From the NCBI GenBank assembly GCA_026413225.1, contig CM048553.1, positions 130,762,190 to 130,826,189 of the forward strand: a DNA stretch of 64,000 nucleotides, in the 5' to 3' direction. Both the position numbers and the translations under genes were made by a program. The notes under the pieces are model-generated. The model saw only the letters and a list, made by a program, of their open reading frames with translations. It did no database searches and had not been told where the DNA came from. The DNA comes from Otis tarda. Its lineage: Eukaryota > Chordata > Aves > Otidiformes > Otididae. Of the stretch, positions 12,777 through 25,000 are shown one piece after another; the first letter of the stretch is position 1, and every line of letters begins with the position of its first letter.

Positions 12777-15700
12777 AACAGAATTTTACATCTTTCTCAT
12801 CTAAAACAATGCCACAGTTTAGCTCTTTTTTTATAGAGTTCAGACAATAATCAGACAATAATTCTTTGTGTCTGTGCAGTAAAAACATGGCAGTCTCTGT
12901 AGCCCATGGCACAAATAACACGAATGCAAAGTATCCAGATTACTTGATTTTCCAGATTGAAAGATCAAGTACTTAATATATTTTTGTAGGGTAAACAGGT
13001 TTCTGACTGGCATACAGCCATCATTAGTCAGGTTGCTAAAATGTCATAATGTTTCCTTAGCTGGAAGATATGTATCTCCCACAATCATCTTACTTATTCC
13101 TAAAAAAATTTCAGTAGAGTTAGTCAGTTTTTTAGAGGAAAATGATACATAATAAGGAGACAAAAAAATTTATATAGCCAAGGGAGGAGAAAAGGGAAAA
13201 AGTGTTTAAAAGAATCAAAATACCATGCATTAAATTTTTACTTTTCCAAAACAAAATTGTGGAAAAATATCTATCTACACTGCTTGTAGATTTGTAAAGC
13301 AACTAGACAAATGTATGGAAAATAAATCTGTTGATGCCTACTACATACCAAGATACCAATTTGCTTAAAAATAATCATGCTAAGGGTCAGCAACAATCTG
13401 CGGAACCACCAGCATGTCCTTTTCTGCTCATACTTTCCTCTGGGCTTCTGCTACTGGCCTGTATCACAGCCAGGATGCTGAACTTAGTATACACATCTGA
13501 CTTCTAACAGTCCTTGCAAGTGCTTTTATATTCTTCCTTTCCTCCCTTGTCATCTTCCCAATAATGCTGCTGAAGTTGTGCTTTATAATTATCTTAACAT
13601 AGTCTCACCTGCATGAACACAAAATAAAACATTTTCCAAGAACACTGTGAGACATCTTCTGGAAAAAGTAAATAAATAGACAAAATAATATAAATCATAC
13701 TTCAATCAGAAACTGGCAATTTAAGTTTGCCTTATGTCTAAAATTTCATATATTGATCCTTAGACCAGTATCAGAAACAGAGACACTAACAATTGTTCAG
13801 TCTTCTCATTCTTCAAGGAGTGATAAGGAAAAGTGCATAGTAGTTCCATGTGCCGTATACAATATTATTCTGCTGTAAAGGTAGGAGCAGAGGATTTCTG
13901 ATTTCCAGATAATAAGGGCTATATAATTGATTCATACCAAATGAAAGTTTAAGTTCTTTGTCTCCAAGAAGTTTTTTGGTTAAAAAACAATTAAAGATCA
14001 AACAACTAGAATTGTGGAGGATCTCATCAAGGCTGGATATTATTCATAATTCCAACACTTTAAAGCTCTCATCAACCATCAAAACCTAATTTCAAGCCAA
14101 GACAATTTCCAAATTCTGATCCTAGGCCAGCAAACTACAAATAACTCAGCCCTTTGCCATTATATTTTAATATGGACTTCTGATATGAAACATAAACATA
14201 TGTTTCCTTTGCAGTGTTTGATAATTTTATATAGTAGACTTGGAATTATAAAAAACAGGAAAAAAAAATCCTGTTTTTCATTCATTGCGTTATTGCACAA
14301 GAAACAATTGTGAGTGTTGGTCAGGTCCCCACTTGTACACATGTGCCACAAGCAGCCTTTCAGCCTCAAGAAATTCCCCATTATGCACCTTGATGTTCCT
14401 TGCATATAGACTGATCTACCTCCCATAGTTCTCCACAGAAGTCAGACTAAGTCTCATAGTCCAGCAACAATGAAAAATTGTCTAGGACAGCATATAATTT
14501 GATGGTAGAAGGAATTAGACCCTTAATCTTTCTTTTGCTTCAGACATTAGTCTTTTCTGATGGCCAAGTCCTTCTGGCAATGAACTACTGAAATGTATTC
14601 TATGTTCCTTCTTTGTTCCAGTTTCAAACATCAGACAACTGCTGTTCTTGTTTGGGGTGGTTTCTTGCATCTTGAAGTTTCACAGGGTCGACTTTTCTGC
14701 CTGTATGGTAGTCACGGTCCTAATACAAAAAGTTAATGGTGTAGGTTCTACTTCCAATCTGCAGTATGTCCGTTCTCCCTCGTGATACCTACCATTTCAG
14801 CATGTCTTTGAAGTGTAAGACTTGCACTACAGAATTTGCAGACTCAACATCAAGAACATACTGTGGAGTATTTCCTATTTCAATATTTCTTTGTTGAGAA
14901 TTATTTCTGGCATGCATACAATCTAGACAAAGGCTGGACATGGAAGAGAAGGAAGGAAATTATAAAATAGCCAATGCTTGAAAAATCTGCAGAAGTCTGG
15001 ATTTTTTCATACCGCACATAGAAAATATGAGATATGTATTCCTTCACTTCATTGCTGTATTGGTACCTCTGACAACAGTAACCACAGAAACCTCAGAAAA
15101 TAAATGGCAAGTCTAGAATTTCTGTGAATAAATTTTGGGAAAAAACCAAAACCAGAACTGTGGAGATAGAACTGTGTGTGTGTGCATAGAGTCATGTCAG
15201 AAAGATACTTTGATGTTTAAGCAGGTTTGGGTTTTTTTTTGGTTTTTTTTTTTTGTTTGTTTTTTTTACTAGACTATGTGTCCCTTACCGTACTGGTATG
15301 TAAGTAAAAATTTAATTGAAAGACAATCTTGGTGAAAACTGATACTTCCCTTACAGAGTGACTCTCCTAAGACCTGGGGTTTATCCAAGAGTTTTAAATT
15401 CCAGATGAGGAACATTTCACTTTCACCTACTAGAGCAGTATGTTGAGAATTATTTCCTTCTATTGCTACATTTCACATAAAAGAGGCAGTGCTGTCAGTT
15501 TTTAACTTTTGAAGACTGATTTCAGAATTTATGTTTTAATAAACTATCGATACACTAAACCATTATTATTACTACTACTACCACCACACTAGTGACAGTT
15601 ACCTTTTTCTGATTTCACCCAAGTAAAACTTACGTGGGGAAGAAAGATTTCTGTCTGTTTAGGGATTGAAGGACCTTGCCTGTTATTAAAAAGTCATTTA

Positions 15701-16651
15701 TAGAAAGTTGTAAATGTACACATCATTTTACAATGGTAAACGAAGGCCAGACTCATGAAAACAATTTATACAGAGTATGGTGTGAGGTATAAGAATGAGG
15801 TGGATAGGAAGGGAAAATTGTTAGAACTGCTCCTTGTAGAAGGCCAGATCTTATGGGAGATGAGGATGGTAATAAGGATTTAGAGATCGACTCTGGACAG
15901 TCTGACCACCGACGCATACTTCTATCTGAGTAAAAGGGAGAATAAAAGTGGAAACAGGAAGAGATGGAGTATAAAGTAAAAGGCCTGGGAAGAACACAGG
16001 CAGTGAGTGAGAATGGTAGAGCTTGGGGTTTTGGTCCGGGTCATTTTACGTTGGCTGGTGCCCATGATAACATTACATAGGGTTTTTTTCTGAATGTTAA
16101 CTAGGCAAGTGTCAAAGAATTTTTCCAGCTTGACACTAGAAATTGAGATGAAAGTGTTCCTTAGAACATCAGCACTGCTTATTTCTTTACCAGACAATTT
16201 ATTTCAATCACTGTGACTTAATTTTTCCAAAAGACACACAGAGTCTAATCATGGGCGTGTGTCTTCCTTCCACCACTGCTGGCTCTGCATTTAAAACCCA
16301 TCTCTGAAACTCCTCTTTAATGAGGCTGAAACCAGAAAATCAGGGTGCAAACTTTACTCCTTCAATCCAAAGATACATTCCAGCACCTTTTCTAACCCTT
16401 GTTGCTGTCAGTCAGTCTGTCTTTGAGTGCAGAATAATATTGAGCCCTGAAGGATGCAACATGTCAAGAGTACTTTATTTTCTCTCTGGCACACTTTGCC
16501 CCAGTTCTGATGCAAGTGTTGACACCTTATTCTGAAAGTACCCTCTGCTCATTCCGAAGGTCCCATGCAGAAAATCCTTGAGCTGTGTCCGTGTGACATT
16601 CAGCTGTGACTGCACTGCAGAGGTGTCTATCTTGTCTAAGCACCCAGCAGT
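12777..16651. other. Unique AT-rich non-coding stretch
   Basis: No supported gene is present. The stretch contains a short 10-bp hairpin with an 8-nt A-rich loop at 14251-14278, a GT/T-rich low-complexity patch at about 15173-15268, and a short ATT/ACT/ACC-rich patch at about 15565-15590. Frames of up to about 90 codons look like chance. Confidence 0.55.
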
Positions 16652-16835
16652 AGAATCATAGAATAGTTTGGGTTGGAAGGGATCTTTGAAGGTCATCTTG
16701 TCCTGCAAGGAGCAAGGACATCTCCAACCAGATCAGATTGCTCAGAGGCCTGTCCAACCTGCCCTTGAATGTTTCCAAGGATGGAGCATCTACCACCTCT
16801 TTGGGCAACCTGTTCCAGTGTTCCATCACCTTCGT
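16652..16835 (-). mobile_element. CR1 LINE, 5'-truncated 3' end (minus)
   Basis: The plus strand begins with 'agaatcatagaatagt', the reverse complement of the CR1 terminal repeat, followed by the reverse complement of the 'ttggaaggg...ctttgaaggtcat' end block. Read on the minus strand, the open frame carries the CR1 ORF2 C-terminal signature 'EHWNRLPKEVVDAPSLETF' and runs to the conserved end 'DDLQRSLPTQTIL'. ORF2 encodes the endonuclease/reverse transcriptase. Only its last few dozen codons remain, so the copy is dead. The 5' truncation edge is uncertain by about 30 bp because flanking sequence continues the open frame. Confidence 0.93.
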
Positions 16836-19244
16836 TGTGCTGTCATTGCTATCAAAGCCTTCATCTGTACATTTCATATCAGATAGCTAAATGTAGGCCC
16901 CTTATATAGTCCACAAAGTAGCACAGGTGCTTTCTCAGGAGCTGAGAGTTGGCCTCTGGAGGAACACAGCTCTTTCCAGGGACTGTGGCTGGAGTTGAGG
17001 CTCCCTGATTTAGACACATACCCTAAATGCAGATAGCCTGTTGGCATGAATACCCTGCTGCTGTGTGAAACCGTCAGATTTGTCACAGTTCTCTCTTCTG
17101 CCTGTTTGTAATAATTTCTGTATAATTAATAAGACATTATTGCATACTTTATTGGTGTTACTACAGATTTATGAACTTAGGAATGAGATACTTACTGACA
17201 ATGTAGAAGATTTAACATTCCTACTTGCCTAATCTGCTAGAAAATGTTAGGTTTAAGCAAAAAAATGTGCTTATTCATGTAGCTGGAACATAAGAAGGGT
17301 ATTTGAAATACAAGTCTAGACATTTTTGCAAACTGTTAAAGAAACATACAAGTAAAAATATTGATTTTGGAATGTAAATGACCTTTGAAGAAAGTTAACG
17401 TGGAAATTATCTTAAGGAACAAAACTGCAATCTGCAACCACAAATACAGATTTTTATTTTTTTTAACCCATTCAAGCAATACTTTCTAGCTGTGGTACAA
17501 AGTTAAGAATGGTAATCAGGAAAGGAATGTTTATAACTTGTTTTCCTATTTAAACTGATATTCAAGACACTTTGTTTTCTCTTTCCTTTTTGGAAGCAAT
17601 AGTTAGATGCAATGTCCAAAACCATGTTCCAGTTTCACTTTTCAGACTCACAATTTGACATTTAAAATAAGAACCTGACCAAAATTTATGTGATTCCACC
17701 ACTGACTTTCAATATTTAAGCTCTTTCAATCAAGCTTTTTGAGTTTTGTAAAAACACTATTGCAAAAGGTAGCAATATTCCCATTTGCTTTCTTTCCCAA
17801 ATCCCTATTTTAGCTCAATTTTTCAGCTATCATGAGCAATTGTTTTTCTGAGAAGCCAGAATGGAAAATAAAAGTTGCTAATTTTATGGGAGCTAATAAT
17901 AATGTAATATAGATTTTCCAAGTGCAGAACCTTTGAGGTGTTTTCTTCCCTGGCATCTGATTTGTGTTTTTAAATTAGCTTTGCCCAGCAAAACTAAATT
18001 ATAAAACAAAGAGAAACATATTTTTTTTTTAAAAAAAACCAGACATGTACTGTTTAACCTGGCTAAACTTCTCACTGGCAAGTAAATACTATTATAAAGA
18101 ATTACTGTTTACGTAGCCGACTCCAAAGTGAAAACAAACCAACTGCTGCAAAACTGGCTGGGTCATTAATTATAGAGCTATCACTGAGTATGACTTGAAA
18201 GCACACAGAGTCTGTTTTTTCTCAAAGCAATTGGCTTTGAATAAACTTTACTTTACTCTTTTTGTCTCCACTGTCTATCAGGTAATACAGCATGGAATTT
18301 CTGTAGTTTGCTACTTAGTTGTTAGCAAAACAAAAGATCTTCGAAGGCAGTATCTTAAGGCTTGCATGATTTGCAGGGTCTTCATACAAAATGCTGGATT
18401 ACACAAACTAAGTCACAAACTGCATTCTACTTCTGGCAAATTGGTGGAACTATTATCTCAGTAGTGGCTGTAAAAGCAAACATCACAGCCATCCCATCAA
18501 GGTAATTGTATGCAGTAGGCTTTCCTCAAATCTAATTCTGATGGCAAGACTACTCAAATTGTCTGGAAGATTCAGATGCTAAAGGGTTACAGGCTGTGCT
18601 GCACTAGCATAACTTGATCTCTTATCCAGAGACTAATTCTGGACACACCCAGGCCAAACTATAGCATACAATAAAACAGACATCAGTGTTTTATGTGCAC
18701 ATGTGTTTGCATTAAAGTAGTCATTCCTGAGTAATAAACATTACATTGATGGTAAGACTAGGCCAAATCATGAATTTGCCTGCAAACTGGGCCCTTTGAT
18801 ACATCTGGAAATCACACTGGCATGTATTGTAAGCACTGAAAAATTTGAGACCAAGTTTCAATTTTTATGTCACAGTCACAGGGGAGAAAAATCTGCAAAG
18901 TCCTGCCTTCTTATTGTCTGTGATAGCTCACAGAAGCCACACATCACTGCTGTTTTAACTTTGGAAGAAATTGGAACAAGAGAGTGACCCTAAAACAATC
19001 ACAGGCACATTGAATTACAAAAAGATAGCACAGGAACAGGACAGTAGCTAGTTAGGCAACCCTCGGGAAAAGAATATCCCTTTCCAGTATGCATAGCTAC
19101 CATCTGTAGTCATGATTAAAAATAACAATGACTTCATAAACTGTAACTGCAAATCAAATAATGGATGTTTTCAAAGTATATACTTGTGGATATTTTCAGG
19201 TTATATAGTTGGGTAGTGATTATTAGAACATGATTTTGTCTACA
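16836..19244. other. Unique non-coding stretch between CR1 copies
   Basis: No gene or repeat is recognised. At about 18120-18190 there is a quiet AT-rich segment with 'cattaattatag', which resembles homeodomain-type sites but is too common a word to support a call. Confidence 0.5.
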
Positions 19245-19936
19245 GTATTCTGAGCTGCCTTAGGAAGAGCATTGAAAGCAGGTTGAGGGAGGTGATCCTT
19301 CTCCTCTTCTCAGTATCAGTGAGGGCCACACCTGGAGCGCTGGTTCCAGTTCTGGGCTCCCCAGTACAAAGAGACATGGACATACTGAATAGACCCCAGT
19401 AAAAGACCACTAAAATGATGAAGGGACTGAGCATCTCTCCCGTAGGGAGAGGCTGAGAGAGCTGGGGCTGTTCAGCTTGAAGAAGAGAAGGCCCAGGAGG
19501 ATCTTATCAGTGTCTATAAATACCTGATGGGAGGGTGTAAAGAAGGTGGAGCCAGGCTCTTTTGAGTGGTGCCCGGTGACAGGACAAAAGGCAATGGGCA
19601 CACACTGAAACACAGGAAATTCCACTTAAGTTTAGGAAAACACTTTTTACTGTGAGAGTACTTGACCATGGCACAGGTTTCCCAGAGAGGTTGTGGAGTC
19701 TACATCCTTGGAGATATCCAAAAATTTTTTTACAATGCGAGTTGTAGAACACTGGAACAGGCTGCCCAGAGAGGTGGTGGATGCCCCATCCCTGGAAACG
19801 TTCAAAGCCAGGTTGGATGAGGCTCTGAGCAATCTGATCTAGTCAGGGATGTCCCTGCTCCTTGCAGGGGGGTTGGACTAGATGACCTTTGAAGGTCCCT
19901 TCCAACTCTAACCATTCTATGATTCTGTGATTCTAA
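19245..19936 (+). mobile_element. Composite CR1: two CR1 3' segments fused head-to-tail
   Basis: 19245 to about 19720 matches the CR1 order 'gggaggtgatccttct', 'ccccagtacaaagagacatg', 'gagaggctgagagagctggg', 'aggaaaacactttttactgt', 'cccagagaggttgtggag', and stops at 'gagatatccaaaa'. Instead of the usual CR1 3' end, about 19721-19936 then restarts in a second CR1 segment: 'ttttttacaatgcgagttg', 'aacactggaacaggctgc', 'gatgccccatccctgg', 'ggttggactagatgacct', 'attctatgattctgtgatt'. The CR1 segment encoding the end of ORF2 is therefore present twice in tandem. Frameshifts break ORF2 in both parts. See the finding on the junction. Confidence 0.93.
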
Positions 19937-21889
19937 GTAGCACTCCTTGGCACTGTAATGAACAAGTACAGGATACTCTTTTTCTATACTATTAAAAATC
20001 TTAATATCTGAAGGAGGTAAATCACAATCAAATACCCATTACTAATCGTCTTGATCCATACAGACCCTTACCTTTTCTGTAAATTGCTTAGGAGATTATC
20101 AGTTGGCCCAGATCAAAAGCAGATCCAAGAGCAAAACTGTTCTAATAATTTCACAATACAAGCAACTGGAATAAAAGGCTTTGCAAACCAAAAGGAGGCA
20201 ATTTTTCACTAAGTACTTTGATTCAGGAGTTCAAGGCCTTGAACTCAGTATAAACATTAAGCTCTCTGTTTTTACCTTTGTGAAAAATTGTGTCAGAAGT
20301 CCATTTCTTGCTTGTTGAATACGCAGAGGTCCTTTGAACCAAGACACCTACAGGAGAATATAAATGGGAGACGCATGTCTATAGGTAGGATTGACTTTGT
20401 ATTAATGTTTTGTAAAGAATTTCTTCACTGGATTCACTAGTCTTTGGTGTCACTTTAACATCTTCACTGAATCAGCCCTGGTTTGGCTGTAAAACTGTCC
20501 CAGAACAAAAGAAAAAAATATCCTGTTTTGGTAGGGAAGTACTAAGATTGTTTTTTCTTTTACATCAGGCAAGCTTTTCTTTTTCATACAAAGACTCAAT
20601 AGTCTCCACAGGAAGACAGAAAATCTGGGAATAACTCTGACATACAAAATCTTTCAGGGATATAAAACATAGGTGGACATACAGATACTAAATCAAAGTG
20701 AAATAGCTGCTGAAATAACAATGCAGTGGAGAATTTCTGCCCAGTTTTCTGAAGGAAGACCCAGTAAATTTTATAAAGGGATTTCAGGTACAGGCTAGAG
20801 ACTCAAAGATGAGGATGGTAAAATGCATATCAGAGTATAGAAAGAGTGTAACTTGTGAATCACCCAAAAATTTAACTAATCTAATATTTAACAGCAAATC
20901 TAGATCAGAGATTCTCAAATTTTCTGAAGTACAGTCTACAGTCAGTCTACATCTTCTGTGGAATGTGCGGTGACACTTGACTGTAACTAAGACCTGATGG
21001 GAAAATCTACTTGTCTTTCTCCCATCCTAGAGAAGAAAGAAAGTTCCTACTCTCATCTTGGTGAAGGCAGGGAAGAATGGCCTATAGTTATGAACCATAA
21101 TGAAACCATCACAAACACAGTGCTAAGGTGTTCATGTGGGCTACGTCAGATGAACTGGAAGCTACTGAGATCTGTGACAATAGTTTGAGACTTGATGTCA
21201 TACAGATTTGATAGACTGCAAAAGATCCAAGACCTTTTCTAGCTCCAGGATATTCATCCTGTCCAGAACTAGCTCAAGATTAACTTTTAAGGTACTGGCA
21301 TTCTTCATTATACACTTTATATCTTCCTAGCTTCACAAGATGGTTCACCAAAGCTTGCAAAGGGGAATGAGTCTAACACTGACCAAACGTGAATAATATG
21401 TGGGCTACATATGACACTTAGAATAGTGAGTTTAAGCTCATTTCAACTAAAATCTTGAAGTAAATAAGCTTTAAATTTGGTTCATATGAAGCAAAACTGA
21501 AACATATTGAAAATGGAAACCATCATATTTTAGAGGCCTGTGCTCCAGACACTGTATTTCTAGCAGGTTTTGTTGACAATTTAGTTCTCATAGGCTGTTT
21601 CATAGTAACACAGACAGTTTAGCATTTAAATTAGCTTAAGCTGGAGAAAACCATAGTTGAATCTAAAACTGTACATTGGGCACTGCTGTAATTGTTGTGT
21701 CTGAAATCTTTATGTGTGAATATATTCTGACATTTCCTGTTCTAGGTACAGAAGATAAAGATTCTATACAAAGAGAAATTCAGAGTGGAGAAAATCTGTT
21801 TTGCAAATTACCCATACTAGTATAATACTTTAATTGATTGCACTTAAGATATTTTTGTTCCAAATGGAAAGCCATATCTTCTGACAGAT
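19937..21889. other. Unique AT-rich non-coding stretch
   Basis: No gene, RNA gene or repeat family was recognised. Frames of about 60-65 codons occur without motifs. Confidence 0.5.
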
Positions 21890-22074
21890 TCATAGAATCA
21901 TAGAATCATAGAATGGTTAGAGTTGGAAGGGACCTTCAAAGGTCATCTAGTCCAACCCCCCTGCAAGAGCAGGGACATCCCTGACTAGATCAGGTTGCTC
22001 ATCCAGCCTGACCTTGAACATTTCCAGGGATGGGGCATCCACAACCTCTCTGGGCAACCTGTTCCAGTGCTCTG
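21890..22074 (-). mobile_element. CR1 LINE, 5'-truncated 3' end (minus)
   Basis: Read on the minus strand, the end is the canonical CR1 tail, with about three copies of an 'attctatg' unit preceded by 'ggttggactagatgacct'. Upstream are 'cagggatgtccctgctct', 'catccctggaaa' and 'cactggaacaggttgccc'. About 185 bp survive. Compared with the other copies, about 10 bp around 'gatgaggctctgagcaa' is missing, as 'caggttgctcatccagcctg' on the plus strand shows. Three intact tail units suggest a comparatively young copy. Confidence 0.95.
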
Positions 22075-25000
22075 TGTTATATTTCATACTTTGAGATTTA
22101 AACTAATTTGCTAAATAAAGATGTATAAAACTATTTGTCCCATGCATTTTGTTTCCATTGCTTATCCTTTATAGCAGAAAAAATAGAAGGAATCAATACA
22201 TTGCAGTATTGTTTCTTGTAAACAAGTCATTTTGCCATGTAAGTTCTTTCTGGAAATTTTATGAGATTAAATTTTTTCTCAAGCATACCCATGACACACA
22301 CTACGCTACCTGATTAATCAGGCTTTCACTGATTCATTTGCTCTGGTTTTAGTCTGAGATAAGCAGTTGCCCTAATTTTTAACCAGGCAAGAACTGCATT
22401 CATTAAAGATAATGTCTGAGCAAAATTTATTTTTGCCATACTTTTCCAGATCATTCACAGTCATTTGAAGGAAAACAAAAACCTAACAACTCCCCTTTCA
22501 ACTACAGAACAGGCAGACTCCCTTCTTCCATCTGATTTTCCAGTGACATTTTAAGTATCAGCCACTGGGTGCAAAATTTTATTTTGGTTTTGTTTCAGCT
22601 GGTTTTGCAGTTGTTTCAGTCTCTGTGGGAGTGCTGCATTCTTAGTTTACCGGGCCATCTGTGGAATACATGTGCATCTGAGGCACAAGAAAGGAATGTG
22701 TGTTTTTATGTTTCTTCTTCCTTTAGAAGCTGCAGAACAAAATACCTGCAGAATCTCAAGTATCTAGGAGTGGCTGTTGCCCAACAGAAATACCAGGGAA
22801 CAAAATTGTATAGTGTTCCATTCTCTTCAAAAATCCTCTGCAGATACAAGGGGCTATTCCCTCATTAGATTTAACACTCTACTCTGAGTTTGTATCAGAT
22901 TACATCAGCTGAATGTGAGTTGTAAATTACGGAGTTGGTAACTCCGGAGTGGTTTTTTGGACTAAGTTAGTTTGGCTAACAGGATGCAAGACTTTGTAAT
23001 AAATAAAATCTTCGACGAGTATGGGAAAACCGATACCTAATTTAATGCTACTGAAAACAGTGAGGCAGGCAAGACCTCAACAAAGTTTTGCCTTAAGTGG
23101 TAGGAATACTGGCATCTCTTGCTGTCTGAAGAAATCAAGACCATTCTAAGAAATTCTGAGCTTTGCTGTGCATATTGTGCTTTGTTTAAGCATGCAGCCG
23201 GATTTCCTTCTGTCATCCAGCATAACTTTTCCCAAGTTCGTTGAGAATTCAGGTCTTCATTACTTTACTATAACCTTAGAAAACTCTGTGCTAAGGAATA
23301 TGCAAGCACAGACAGGGTGTGCCCAGATAAAGGCACCTAACATATCGGGATGAGGCTTATTAGGGAAGAACATTCCTTGTTCCTTTGCCAATGGAATGCA
23401 CAGGAGGAGCCTAATATCTTTCATTATAGTAAAGACTACTTATCCTCTTACTCATTTAAGTAATTTCTTTTGTTGAGTTGAAAACACTAAACCTCAAAAA
23501 AAAAGTTTTCATTAAGATTGACTTACTTTATTGATTGCTTGATTTTGAGGCAGTTTATAGAAGACATATTTAGGATGTTGTTCTTTCAAACAAGTTGTAG
23601 GGCATTTATCAGGAAAAGGTTTTGAGAAATTTTTTTGGGACCTTCAATATTGTACTTTCAAATATCCTCCGCAAAATTGTTTTTGATAGAATGTGTAAGG
23701 ATTACTTGAAAAATATATGTTTACCTAATATGAACTATAAGAGTATTGGCTTGCTGGGAATAGTCTGCAATAACTGTAAGTCTTGGAGTTATCTATTCAC
23801 CACTGGATGCAACACTTTATAAACAACATCCTGTGTGGTTCCATATGAATGGCTTTATCTGTCCCACACAATGTAATACTACACAGTAGTGAAGGCTCAG
23901 ATGCTGGGCGCACTGACGACAGGCTAATGAATATGACGGCTTTGGTCCCTGGGGATTTGCTTTGCTATCTCTTAATTTTCCTTCAAAGGCATCAATTTGC
24001 TTTCACATTCCTGTACACTCAGGTAAAAAAAAATCAAAGAAATTGAGAACCTCCACCTATGTGTTACATATGATGCAGGGTCTCAGAGTTACAGCTGTGT
24101 TGTTTCAAATTGTGTGTGTGCGCACTTAAGTTTTAAAAGGGACCATGTACAAGACTGCTTGTGAAAAAGATGAATCAAAAAATCTGCACAGCATGCTTTT
24201 GTTTTTAGACTCTGAGTTAATGAGAAATTACCAGGAAATTAATAGGGGATTCATTCTATAATAGATTGTAATTTGTTTGTGTTTATAAATGTTAAACTTT
24301 TTTTTCCTGACAATAATGTTTCTTTCACAGGTATCAGATTATAATTAAAAGTCAGTTATAATTTTGAAAAAAATTATAGAGCATATAGCATAGACTGTAT
24401 TTATTTTGCAGATTCATACTGTTTTAATAATGTTTTTATAATGAATATGTATGTTTCTATTCTGATTTTCCATTCTGAAAAATTAGGCAATATAAAATAT
24501 GTTGAAGGCTGTCTCTTTTAGAGCAAGGTACTGCCAACGGAGTCACTTATGCCTCTAAATCAGGTCGTCTTATTTACCAAGATGAGATTCACAGTTCCGT
24601 TTCCTGGAGTTACTATTTTTGAATTTTAATTCCTAGTCTCGTTTTCCAGTATCCCAGGGATCTTTCTAGTAAGATCTTTCCTTGGAAGGCCAGAGCTAGT
24701 CCTCAAGTCCTACCTTTTTCTCAGTCATATCGGGAATGCTTTCAGAGGCCAAAGACCCTGAAGTCACCTTATGCTATGTCAGTCGTGTTTCTGTTCTTTC
24801 TCTGTCATGAACCCAATCCTGTAGCAACACCTTGCCAATACAGTGGGCAAGTGAAAGCCTTTCAGAGAGGTTTGTTCAGTCGAGTTCCATGGTTCTGTGC
24901 AGACAGTATTTAGGAAGTGGTTCTTACTATTTCCAGTGAGTAGTTGTTCATTTGTTATTCTGAATGAACCCACTCCTCAGTTTGAGTGACAACTGTCTAG

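Noticed and set aside
14251-14278. 10-bp hairpin with an A-rich 8-nt loop as a terminator or small RNA
   Set aside because: Both arms are mostly A or T runs plus 'cagga'/'tcctg', so such a pairing is expected fairly often in AT-rich DNA, and rho-independent terminators are not relevant in a vertebrate genome.
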